Positions 11,691-22,260 of a DNA stretch of 64,000 bases are shown here, in pieces. A program made the translations under genes and the position numbers. Numbering within the stretch: the first letter of the stretch is position 1; each line of letters begins with the position of its first letter. The stretch lies in the NCBI GenBank assembly GCA_037577475.1, contig CM075194.1, positions 5,507,992 through 5,571,991 on the forward strand, given 5' to 3'. The stretch comes from Chaunax sp. Z400 (taxonomy: Eukaryota > Chordata > Actinopteri > Lophiiformes > Chaunacidae). Under the pieces are notes generated by a model. That model was given only the letters and a program-made list of their open reading frames with translations. It searched no databases and had not been told where the DNA came from.

Positions 11691-12774
11691 TGCAAGCACG
11701 CAGAGCGGGACGCTGGGATATTACAGTAATAATTAAAAGTGACAAAATGCTAAAAATGATCTTGCGCTAACCTCCTGTTGCAGCTCCAAAATAAAAGATT
11801 AATTTCTTAAGTTATATACTTGATGTGAGGCGGCAGCAGCCTGAATGGCAGGCTCTGCCATTTATAAAGATCTTTGACGTAAAGAGGTATTTATAGATAG
11901 TAAACACACTGAATGGCTACTAATGAATAAATATGGACATATGGAAATCATTTCATGGAAATCTGAAGAATTATAACTGTGCTAGATTTTATTTGTCAGA
12001 ATCGTGGCAGCAAAGTTCTGTGAGTCAAACGTAAGGATAATACAAAGATGCAAACTTTCACATTATTGTTAAAGTTGGTTAAACTGGGATTATTTGGCCG
12101 GGCAGAGATTACTATTATTCACTTAGCACGTTGGTCATCTCAGTCAAAACTAGCTTTTGTGTAGAACAGGTCCTAAGAAGCACAACTGGAGGAGCCATTG
12201 GCTGATGGAGGGAGGTGATTTCACCTCTCTGGTTAATGATAATAATAAGAAATAATAAAAAGGAAGAGCAGACTGTCGGTCGTAGAGGAAGGATAAAAGG
12301 AATTACCGTTTACAAATATTACAAAAACTAGAGTCAACTTTGAAAATCATGTGAGTACGCACACGCCTCGTGTTAAAGTAGGAATTAGTTAACAAAATAG
12401 CTTATACAAAACTTCAATACATGAAACTACATTTAAAGCATTTCTTTATGTCTGTGTGAGTTAATGCTTCACTAGAATCAGTGAATAGTCTGTAGTTTCC
12501 TTAGACGCCCAGGCCTCAAGATGTAAATCTGTAAATCCTTGTAGCACAGAGCGGACTTATTAAAACAATTTACAGAGAGGACAGAAACGCCTCACCTGGA
12601 CCTTCCTCTTGTTAAACAGCAGGTCTCTTAAACGAAAAATCTGACAATTTTCTTTCAATTGTGAATAAATGTATGATGTCCTTTGCATTTCAGGAATGAT
12701 TATGTCATGAAAGATGACTCTGCTCCTGTTCGGCTGCTCAAAGCTCAATCAAAAAGCTCTCTCTCTCTCCCTCT

Positions 12775-12905
12775 CTTGGTTTTAGCAGGGTGTCCCCACT
12801 GGGATCAGCTCTGGGTTCAGTGTCTTGTCCATAGACATGTCCAGTTGTGGACAGGAGGACTGTTAGTGGACGACCCAATCAACCACCTGCACCACAGCCA
12901 CCCAA
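12775..12905. repeat. old dispersed fish repeat
   Basis: Contains ctgggttcagtgtcttgtcc and ttagtggacgaccc followed by caccacagcca. This order is familiar from a common teleost interspersed repeat. The copy is diverged and without coding capacity. Confidence 0.45.
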
Positions 12906-13117
12906 AGCATCTGTTATCACATTATGCTACAGTATATTCAAAATGCTCGTAAAACTCTAAGCAATATATAGTTTTGGCTGCTCTGCTTCTGGAATAGTCA
13001 CAGCACAACTAGAACGTGACACAACCAGATCCAGCAGAAACGAGACGGCTGAAACATCTGCTAACAAACTCCACAGAAGCAAGAATCCTCATTTTCAACG
13101 GGATGAACAAAATTTAC

Positions 13118-13405
13118 TTAAAACCAAATGGGTCCAGAAATGCAGACATCATCATACGTAGCTTTTTTTGTAACTATGTTAAAGGGTTTCATGGTGTATT
13201 TGTCCTTTAACCTGCATTTATCTGGAAGATCTGGATTCAAACTGCAAACGTCAAGACTTTTAGAGCCTACTTGGTTCAGTTTATCTGACCTCCGTCGAAG
13301 GAGGGCCAGTAAAATGAAAATAACTATCCCTACAGGGATCAGGAAGTGCGTCACCTCTTCAGGGAAACAAAACCCTTGCTTACACAAAAAGGTTAACAGC
13401 GGCAT
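13118..13405 (-). other. orphan open frame with one transmembrane-like segment
   Basis: A 95-codon minus-strand frame starting at ATG 13405. Residues 22-36 are hydrophobic (LIPVGIVIFILLALL), followed by RRRSDK, the layout of a single-pass membrane protein with a basic cytoplasmic side. The plus strand over the same bases also has a 93-codon frame, and the block lies about 600 bases below the ZFYVE21 stop, perhaps inside its 3' UTR. No family is recognised. It may be chance. Confidence 0.15.
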
Positions 13406-13996
13406 ATAAAATTATCATGTTGCCACGAAACAACTGTGTGCCTCTATCTGGAGTTTTACTGCAATCGCCGACGTTATGAAGAACGGTTTATGACAGGCAT
13501 GTCATCACATTTCACGGATGTTATCATGTCAAAGTTCTGCTGGAACTACAAACTGTAAGTATCACAGGATTACAAGGCTAAACAAAACTGTCAATCAAAA
13601 TAAAAAGAAAAAAAAAATCTTAAATGTGATAAAGTAGAAGCAGAGGAATTAAAAGGTAGAAGCCTCCAAAAAGACATTAATGCTGCATGCCCTGATTTAT
13701 GTATTAACCAAAGAGGATTACTGAGAGGTATAGATGTAAAAAGAAAATTACAATCAGATCAGCGTACTTGTGGTAAACATGATGTACAAAGTACTGGCTA
13801 TAGAGGTAATAAAGGGTTTTGTCTCGCAGAAATTACCACGATAAGAACTGCTATCAAGAACCGATGAGGAATCAGACGGAAAAGCAGAATCAGGTCTGGC
13901 GTTAATAAAAATCCAAATGATACCAAAACCCCGGAGAGACAGGGTACGAAACACTTGGGTGTGTGCTGCCTGCAGGTTGAGTCTGACAGGCGCCGG

Positions 13997-14032
13997 TCAC
14001 TGGTCCCGAGCTTCATACAGCAGTTTGGCCGC
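13997..14032 (-). CDS. zfyve21: ZFYVE21 exon 8 (terminal)
   Basis: 36 bp encoding AAKLLYEARDQ and TGA, matching the family C-terminus. Acceptor ccccacag. The exon is too short to stand out as an open frame. Confidence 0.92.
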   Translation of the reverse strand, partial: AAKLLYEARDQ

Positions 14033-17000
14033 CTGTGGGGAAGATTGGACAGCGGCAGTCAGCCGGATGGTTACCACCTGTACAGTTTCTCCATTATGTT
14101 AGTACACCTAGAAGCAATAGTCCCATGATAGTCTGACCCTCGTAATAAGACTCCTGGACCATGAAAACCTGAGCCTAGAATTTTAAATCACATTGGTATC
14201 ATTCGTAGTTTGATAGATATTCTAGTATAATATTTCACTGATGGAGGTTTTCTTCAGGTTCCAGCTCAGTAACGTTTTAAAATACGTCAAATTTGACACC
14301 AAACTGAATCAGCACAATTTCAGATACAATTTGATCTTAGTTCAAGTCTCTGTCATTATTATTTGCTTTTGTCTTCATGCTAATATAGCTAGCTTTTTAG
14401 GTAGGCAGATTTAAAAGGTTGACATCAGTGATATATTATTGTAATCAACGCATGTGAGACTGGAACTATGAAAGCACATACGTGAGCAGTGCTGCAGCAG
14501 TATGAGGGTTCTGTTTGTCGTACCTTGTGCATGGCAGACAACCATAATGAGGCCACCTTCTTGTCATCTGCTGCCTCCATACGGAGCTGCTGGACGTCCT
14601 GGGAGCCCATTGGCTTGTAGTGGAGCAGCATGCCGCTGGCCCGCGACATCCCTCCTGCGCACACACACAGACACGCACCTCCAGTAAGACATGGACTGAA
14701 ATAAAACAGGTTTGATGGACTAAACTGTACACTTTGTCACGTATTTGGGGCATTACAAAACTATCAGGCAGGCAGAAAGAAAAAAAAAAGGTTTCAGCTC
14801 AGACTGGATGACATTTTGGAAAAGTCATCTTGACATATGTTACTTTTCTCCACTTGCCTCACTAACATCAGGGTTTCCAAAAAAAATTGGTGCAGGTCCA
14901 TGTGTTCTGGAAGATTTCAAAGTCCCAGACAAATGGGAGAAATTCTGGTCAAATATTATGTGTTTATTGGGATAAAAAAGCAGCAACAGCTGATGCTGTG
15001 CATCACCAAGCCAGAACGTCTGTATTTGAAGGCATCTCTAGAATCCACTCAAAAAATTCTTATTGCTTAAACACAATTATTTTTGTGTTAAAAATGTTCC
15101 CAATTAAAAAAAAAGGTAATTACTGGAAAAAAGAAACCCTGTTTACACTTTGGAAAAGAGAGAAATCTGAATGTAAAAATGTCAAGATATCCCTTTATGA
15201 TTCCCATGAGATCACTTACCTGTGGCTCAAACGAGACTGAATTAAATAATTCAATGAGGAAACATAAACACAGAGTCTTTCACAATAAAACGAAACACCA
15301 AAGAACGATGAGAGTTCACTCTAAATAAATCAGGACTCAGAAAACGGTTACTGGCACCACATTATGAGAAGTTTGTGGTGAAATGTTTTCATGCTTTCAG
15401 ACACACACATGCTGCATGCAGGAGGCAGAAGGAAGATAACAAAAACATTCCAAAAATGTCCCAAAAACATCCCAAAAACATTCCATATTACTGTGATGCA
15501 GTTTCCATAATCATTCCATGTGTGTATTCGTCAGTTTGTTATCCACCTGGATGATTATCAGATCTAATGTTGAGTGTTTTTCCAATTATCTGTAAAGGTG
15601 TTTTTTTTGGTCTTGCAGATAAAACAGATTAATTTAAAATGAGTTGTTTATAATATTGATGACATATAATCCTATAATATTTTGTATTAATAATCTGATT
15701 CTGCAGACGAACTAGGGACGAAGGTTTTCAATTAAAGCAGTGGAGTAAAGTACAAAATTTCCCTCCAAAATTTAGTGGAGTGGAAGTATAAAGAAGCAAA
15801 AAATGGAAATACTAAGGTACAAGTACCTCATAAGTGTACTTAAGTATAATACTTGAGAAACAAAAACAAAACATAAAAAAAAATATTGATCAATCAAACA
15901 GGATAAGAAGCTGCTTCAGCCATTCTACATGAACAAATGTCTAAAAAAAGAACTTTAATGAGCTGTTGAAGTACAGTGTAAGGTTACAAGAGCATGTTGA
16001 GTCTGAGCACTGAGTACTATTTAAAGTACACATATAAAGAAACATGACTTTCACAATCACAGCCACGTCTTTCTAGTTTTTCCTGTTTTAAAGCGAGAGA
16101 AGGAAAACACAGGGAGTTTGGGCATTTTTATCATACCTCATGCAGAGAGAGGATGTGTCTGTGTGAGAGCCGACTAAATGATTGAGGAAATCATTTTTTT
16201 TTTTCAAATCCAAAGTGTGAAACCTCTAGCCAAAGAGAAAAATGAAATGGGTGTGCTGGTCCCGTCTGGCTAAAAGCTAAAACAGAACAATTAACTTTAT
16301 TAGCTGTTCCACCACAGAGCTGTGTTCATCATCTGTTGATAATATATATAGTGAATTTTTTTTTAAAGTTTGAAACTTGACAAAAACCATTGAAATGTAC
16401 TACAGCCCAGGATGACTTTATATACAAATTCTGTTGTCCAACTGACCATCAAAAGCCCTCAAAAATGTGATTTACTATGATATAAGACAGAGAAAAGCAG
16501 GCAATCTTCAAATTTAAAAAGTTTGACCCAGCAAATGTTGATGATAAATAACTTTTCTAATAATTCCTGTTTATTTATCTTTTGTTAATCAGCTCAGCGA
16601 CTAATCAACATCATGTCAGTACTGATAAACACCATTAACGCTGGCATACACTGCATGAATTTAGAAATATTGTTGTTTAATTCTGACTCGTACTTTACGA
16701 GTTAACTGTCTGCGATGTGAAGGCAAAGCTCATGATTTATGTGCTCAAACTATACAGTTCAATCATTGAGCCTTTACCTGACCGCTCACACAGGATCAGT
16801 CTGACTATTAACAATTGTCAATAAAGATTCATTTGAAAGCTGCAGAGCCAGTAGAAGTTTCTCCACCAAAAGAGGAAATACAAGTTTGTTTTCTGATTGT
16901 ACGTCGTCGTTTTCAGACGCTCCGTTGAACATATTAAAATGTGTCGTGTTTCATTTCCTACCAAGATGCTTTTGGGACTGAGGTGAAATGGTGAAGAAAT

Positions 17001-20000
17001 AGAAACACAGATTTCATGCAGGCGGCTTCACAGATGAAAACACAAAGACACCAGATCTGGGAAAAGAAGGAAGGATGGAGGGACGATGGAGGAGTGAACC
17101 GAACCTAACCTTCAGAGATATAGTGACTGTCCAGCAGACTGGTGTAAGTGTGAATGTCATTCTCTGAGGCAAGAGGAGGAGGAAGGAGAAGAAGAGGGCG
17201 GGCCATCAGAGACAAAGCATCAGAGGAGAAACAGTTTGTTAGTGTTGGATTAGAAAAAACACGTTAACACATTTCTTAGATAGTTAGTGGACGCAGCTCA
17301 ACAAAAAAAACAAAAAAACAGACAGAAGACGTTCCAGTGTGCTGTACAGAAATGTCTCCTCAACATTAAGAGAACAGAAAACAAGCAGCAAGTTTTATTT
17401 TGACAAACAGCTGTTAAGAAAAATTAAATTCCGATTTCTACACGTGTGATTTTTGGTGGTTTTGAACGCCTCACCTCCTGGACTCGTCCCGTCCGTCAAA
17501 ATCTGCATGCTGGAGATCCGAGACAACTCCACCTCGAAGTGACTTTCACCATCGAGGAACAGATACCTGACGTTTGGATTTAAGAAGATTTATATTCACA
17601 TCCAAAACAAACCAGTTGAACTGAATTCATCACATAATCCACAAACACGTCACTATAAGCACACTTCCCCCCCCCCACCTTCTACCACCAGTGATATCCT
17701 GCGCTGCAGATGGATCTGATTTTGGCTGCTGTGGGTGGAATTTAACAAACACTTCCAAACCTCACCTGTGGTTATTGGAGAGGCGACACGTCATCGTTTC
17801 AGATTTCTCGGACGTTCCCAAAGTGACGACAAAGGTGCCGCCTGGAAAACGGAACGTAAGATGACACATGAGGGGGAAAAAAAAAGGAAGGATGAACTCT
17901 AAGCTTCTGTAGTTTAGAAGCAGAAACCTGTTTTAAATTAACGACGGTTTGCTTAACAGTGACTCGATGGACAGAAGTCCCTTTTACACCTTTTCAAGGT
18001 GAGACTGCTGCGACTTTATTGCCCCCCACCTTCTGTATAAATAAACGACATCATGAGGAGGTCAAAGTTCTTCCACCTTCTGAGGCAGCAGCGGCGGTAG
18101 AGACGGCGTCTGTATAAACGGAGCGAGGCAGCAGGATATGTTGGGGATGTGATGTTTTGACAACGTGTTAGGGATGTGACCCACAACCAGGAGATTTTTT
18201 TTTTTAATTAGCATTTAGCAGCTAACTCAAAGAAGAAGAAGATGAAAAGCAACCAAAAATTGCAAAAAGTGCATGAAGTCCAAGAGCTCCTCACCCTCTG
18301 AACAATAATAATAATATTTGAATAATAAAATCCCGTCTTGGACATGACTACTTTTTTAACTAAATTTATTTAACAACTGAGAAAATAATCTAGAGATTAT
18401 TTGAATAATTATTTTCAGTCCTATTGTAAATTCAATTGAAAAAAGAAAAGAAAGAAAAGAGACAACGGACAATATTATAATAAAATATCTGCACCGAGGC
18501 TCCTGGTAGCTGCTACAGCATTTTTATAATAAATATGAAGAGGAAAAGAGGAACTCAAGGTAAAAACTGGGAAACAATATCTACATGCAGACCACATTAA
18601 AAGACTACATGCTACAGACTCTTAACAGGTGTTGCACAGTTTAAAAAAACAACAACTCCTCACCTCCCAGGAGAACTTTGAGCTGCTTGTCGTAGAACTC
18701 CATCTCTTTCTGAGAGCTCAGGCTGCACTCGGCACACTGCCGCACCGGATCGACGAAACACATGCGAGGCAGCACCACCTTCTTACTGCAGCATTTGTCA
18801 CAGAAGCACCGACCACACCGCCGACAGTGATGCTGCAGTCGACGTAGACAGGGAAATACCTTAATGTGGCTCCTACCGTATGTGTACGTCACATTAAACA
18901 CAGAAAATAAAGACTAAATCATAAGGAAGCGTGTAAGAACACGTTTAGAATGAGAAGTATGGAGGTGGGACATTAAAAGAAGCACCTGTGCTGAAGAAAG
19001 CAGAGACATGAAACAACTACACAGTGATGAGCGTAGTTTCTATTGGAGCCTGTAGTGACAGGAAGTCTCTCAGCAGACGCTGCAGCACGTCGAGTGTTTG
19101 CTCCGACAAACAGTTTTAACCAGAAGGAGCTTTTTGAAACGAGAAATCTGCGAGTCACCGACGCAAGTGCAGATAACCTGCAGTCATCAGGTGTCACAAA
19201 ATCATGATTCACAAAATAATGAGCGCAGCGCTTTTCAAAAGGGACGGGAAATAATTCACTGTCAGCTGTAAATCTAAAATAACACATTTAATGCCAACGT
19301 TTACAAAACGATATTCAATGCAGAGACACGCTAATGTTGTCTTGAGACTGGAGTATACAGTATATGTACAAAAGTATTGGGACAGCCTGGTCCTTATTAT
19401 GACATCTCATTCTAAATCCATAAGCATCAATATGGAGCAGTGTCCGAATACTTTTGTACATATAGTGTACATGCAGTGATTCACATCATTTCAAATGATA
19501 TAATAACATACTGACGAGTACAGTAGGGTGGCCAGTGGATAAATAGTTTCTAATGCATTGCTGATTTTGAAAGTAAACAGTGTTTTCTAGCAAATGTGCA
19601 AAGAAAAAAGGGACACATGAGCAGAGGCACAGATGTACAGTGTTATCCCGCCAGTAGTTATTATGTCAGGAAAGAAATGTCACCACAGAGCCTTCAGTGT
19701 CTCCAGGCCAAAATAAATTAACAGAAGCCAACTGTGGGGAAAAAAAAAAAAATCATCTCACATTTAACAACGTGACCAAATGTAAGACTCAGATTCTTCC
19801 GTGTTTATGTGAATCAGTCCCTCGTCTGTTTGTTTTTTTTCAGAGTCAGATGAAACTGAGTTGTTGTCACAGTCATGTCGCAAAACAATACAGACCTTTC
19901 TTCTGATGAAGTCGAACTTGGTGTCACACTGCATACATCTCGGGCACTGGGAGAGACGGGGGGGAAACAGGATGTTACGCAACACGCTGAGCTTGGCGGA

Positions 20001-22074
20001 TGCAAAGTCAACAGCAGCTCAAAGAATGTCCAGAGAGATTCTCTGGAATTCGAGTTCTTTTAGATGATCGACCATTAAGACATCAACAGACCAAACATTT
20101 ACTTTACAGGCAGCATGTCGGGGTCATTAGTCTAAGATAGTTTTGTAAAAAATTATGTAAAAAAAAAAATATTATTCACCAATGATCTTTACCCTCATTG
20201 TTTCAGATCTGTATGTTTTTACTTCTTCATTTACTTTAACACATTTTGTTTTTGTTACTATTGAGGGTTCCTCTTCCTATGCGACAGATCTTTACCTCTG
20301 CCAATGAGAGTTAGAGGAGGTCATGTGATCACACCCCCTTTGTTTATCTGTCTTCAAGATGTCTCCAAATGTTGTTAGTGGATTTTGTTGAAGTCTTGTG
20401 AGGAGGTGGATCTCGGGCCAAGGAGGAGGCGATTACATTTTGAAGTGGATTTGGGTGTGGATGCAAAAGCTGGGTCACTTTTTCATTTTCTTCAAAGGGG
20501 GGCCTTTTTTGTAACATTTTTGCAACATGATTAAATAATAATAATAATAATAAGCCAATCAAAATTTTAAAAAAAAACAGCCAGACATGAACAAATCATG
20601 ACATTAAACCACTATACACAACTGGATCCAAATCTAGGTCTGAAACATTAGAATTTACATAATATATACTGTATGTGGACTGAGGCAATATGTATTGAGT
20701 CAGAGACATGGCATAGTGACCTCTGCCATAGATGTAATGTTTCGGAATTTTCTCTGCAGGACAGCTGAAATGAACACAAACCTTCTAGGATCGGTAAATA
20801 CAGGGGCATGATGTAGAAGAGAAGATAATTTTATGCAAGTAATAATCAGAAATCTTATCTGCAGTAGGGTTTTCTCTTTTTGGTACTTGTACAGTGAACT
20901 TGAAGCTTATAAGCCATAATAACCATTGCCAATCCTCTTATTCACAATCAACTGATTCAGTAGATAAGAAATTATTAACTTCACTGGCTGCAGTTCATGG
21001 TCAGATTGGTCAAAGTGCCTCTGCGAGCAGCCACAGTTTGGCGGACAGCTGCTATTTGTCTTTCTGTGCCTCCTCCTGTAGTTTTACTGCACTGACACAA
21101 ACAGATCAGTCACACAGAGCCATAAAACGGACACTGAAGGGCTAGCATAGCAGCTCCTCCAGCTAGCTTCATACGACAAGCTATCTTAAGTATGCTAACG
21201 CACAAAACAAACTGATGTATTGTCACTTTAACCAGCTCTGGTGAAATTAAACGTCCGACAGCTAGTTTCAATAATTAGTTCGATTTATCGAACAAACCCC
21301 ACTAGCTGCCAGGCTGACCGTATACGCCTGCAACGCCCAGTTTAAGGGATGACTGCCATGTCCAGTCGCGTCAAGTTAGCTACACAGGCAACGGGAAACA
21401 TTCCGGAAACTAGGAGATTTTACCTCCAGAATAAAAGCACTTTACATACGACACCATGCTCACCAGTTGCCATTTACTGTACTTTCCAGCGTTGGAAACA
21501 TATGCAATATAACAGGAGGCCCATAATCTTTAACACGATTACCGTAATATAATGTCTTAAATACAAAATGTCCTTAAGAGTCATAACAGCTACTAAATAA
21601 AGGTAACGGTGTACTTATTTAAAATACATTTTAAATATGAAACCAGTGTCTTCACCTGTTGTAATTCTTCAGCCATTTCCTATTTTAAGGATAACATGTT
21701 TCAAGAGTATCAGCAAATAAGTCAAAGGACACACAGAAACCAAATAAAATTTTTAAGATGACATATTCAGTATAAAATGTTCTTTTTTACTGCCACTGAT
21801 GTCTAAGTGGGTTCAGTTCACACACCGTGCTTTTATTTTGAAAGTATACACCAGAAAAGCCACGTTTAACATGCTAGCTAGCTTGTCGCTGGTGCCCGTG
21901 GCTCTGGTAGCTTCTCGCTGTCAAACAAATACCCACGCGATGTCTCACCTCTTTATCCGGGACCCACTGCGGCTCGTCCAAGGAGAAGGGGCTGTTAAAT
22001 GCACCGTTTTCGGGCACCATGCGAAGACCACTGGGGCTCCGGACGAGTTTCTTTCCATCAGGCACTGAAGACAT
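13997..22074 (-). CDS. zfyve21: ZFYVE21, FYVE zinc finger endosomal protein
   Basis: A complete gene of eight coding exons: 22074-21949, 19946-19896, 18832-18664, 17841-17766, 17566-17475, 17163-17110, 14654-14524 and 14032-13997. The exons sum to 735 bases and 244 residues with every junction GT/AG and in phase. The human protein is about 234 residues. The N-terminus carries the conserved KKLVRSPSGLRMVPE. The FYVE finger spans about residues 43-100, with CMQC (C46, C49), the phosphoinositide-binding R(R/K)HHCRRCG motif (about 57-66), CDKC and CAEC. Residues from about 110 form the PH-like C-terminal domain characteristic of the family, ending LLYEARDQ. ZFYVE21 binds PI3P-containing endosomes and has been linked to focal adhesion turnover and endosomal signalling. 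It follows KLC1 in the same direction, as in mammals. Confidence 0.97.
14524..14654 (-). CDS. zfyve21: ZFYVE21 exon 7
   Basis: 131 bp, residues 190-233, including SGMLLHYKPMGSQDVQQLRM and WLSAMHK. Acceptor tgtgcgcag, donor gtacga. Ends in phase 0. Confidence 0.94.
15720..15870. repeat. dispersed fish repeat (gtggagtaaagtacaa family)
   Basis: Contains agtggagtaaagtacaa, tggagtggaagtataaag and tacaagtacctcataagtgt. Diverged copies occur near 22690-22790, 23580-23690 and 61800-61880. It is a familiar fish repeat, here in ZFYVE21 intron 6. Confidence 0.55.
17110..17163 (-). CDS. zfyve21: ZFYVE21 exon 6
   Basis: 54 bp, residues 172-189 plus one base (NDIHTYTSLLDSHYISE). Acceptor cttgcctcag, donor gttagg. 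Its length is a multiple of three, so skipping would keep the frame. Human isoforms differ in length near this point. Confidence 0.9.
17475..17566 (-). CDS. zfyve21: ZFYVE21 exon 5
   Basis: 92 bp, residues 141-171 plus one base (YLFLDGESHFEVELSRISS, then MQILTDG). Acceptor caaacgtcag, donor gtgagg. Confidence 0.93.
17766..17841 (-). CDS. zfyve21: ZFYVE21 exon 4
   Basis: 76 bp, residues 116-140 plus two bases (GTFVVTLG, then ETMTCRLSNNH). Acceptor cgttttccag, donor gtgagg. Confidence 0.93.
18664..18832 (-). CDS. zfyve21: ZFYVE21 exon 3 (FYVE core)
   Basis: 169 bp, residues 60-115 plus one base. Begins HHCRRCGRCFCDKCC and includes CFVDPVRQCAEC, the rest of the zinc ligands, then EFYDKQLKVLLG, the entry to the C-terminal domain. 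Donor gtgagg. Confidence 0.95.
19356..19469. mobile_element. Tc1/mariner-type MITE with 29-base terminal inverted repeats
   Basis: The left end (19356-19384) and the reverse complement of the right end (19441-19469) agree at 27 of 29 bases, both including tatgtacaaaagtatt. The ends start with TA, as expected for Tc1-like insertion. The 114-base element has no coding capacity, so it is a non-autonomous miniature element. It lies in ZFYVE21 intron 2. Confidence 0.85.
19896..19946 (-). CDS. zfyve21: ZFYVE21 exon 2
   Basis: 51 bp, residues 43-59 (CPRCMQCDTKFDFIRRK). It carries the first zinc-binding cysteines of the FYVE finger and the first basic residues of the RRKHHCRRCG motif, which is completed by exon 3. 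Acceptor ctctcccag, donor gtctgt. Confidence 0.95.
21949..22074 (-). CDS. zfyve21: ZFYVE21 exon 1
   Basis: 126 bp, residues 1-42, donor gtgag after GATAAAGAG. The start ATG gives MSSVPDGKKLVRSPSG, which matches the family N-terminus. Confidence 0.95.
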
Positions 22075-22260
22075 TTTGCGTTCACAGCTGTTTCTCCTCT
22101 CTGTACAGCCCAGACGTCTTCAACCACAAACCCCTGTCCGAACACACCCTTCACAATGAGTGACTGAGACTGTGACGAATCAGAGCGCAGAGTTGATATC
22201 ACGTGGTGTGTTGCGACAAGTGTTTTCATTTTACAACCCCCATGAAAGTACACAAAGGAA
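22075..22260 (-). promoter_or_regulatory. ZFYVE21 5' flank with E-box
   Basis: The sequence just upstream of the ZFYVE21 start contains a CACGTG E-box at 22200-22205, a possible USF/TFE-type site, in a locally CpG-containing stretch. No TATA box was noticed. The transcription start is not known. Confidence 0.35.

Larger units (their letters stand above)
9280..13996. other. intergenic region between ZFYVE21 and BRF1
   Basis: AT-rich sequence that must contain the ZFYVE21 3' UTR at its right end. AATAAA on the minus strand near 10012-10020 is one possible distant poly(A) signal. Apart from an old repeat (12775-12905), two patches stand out: a GC-rich exon-like block at 11605-11735 and a 95-codon minus-strand frame with a transmembrane-like segment at 13118-13405. 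Neither is assigned. Confidence 0.5.

Noticed and set aside
15375..15400. Possible miR-203 (gtgaaatgttt seed), a gene of the same chromosome arm in mammals
   Set aside because: Only the first bases match. The following bases diverge and no hairpin was seen.
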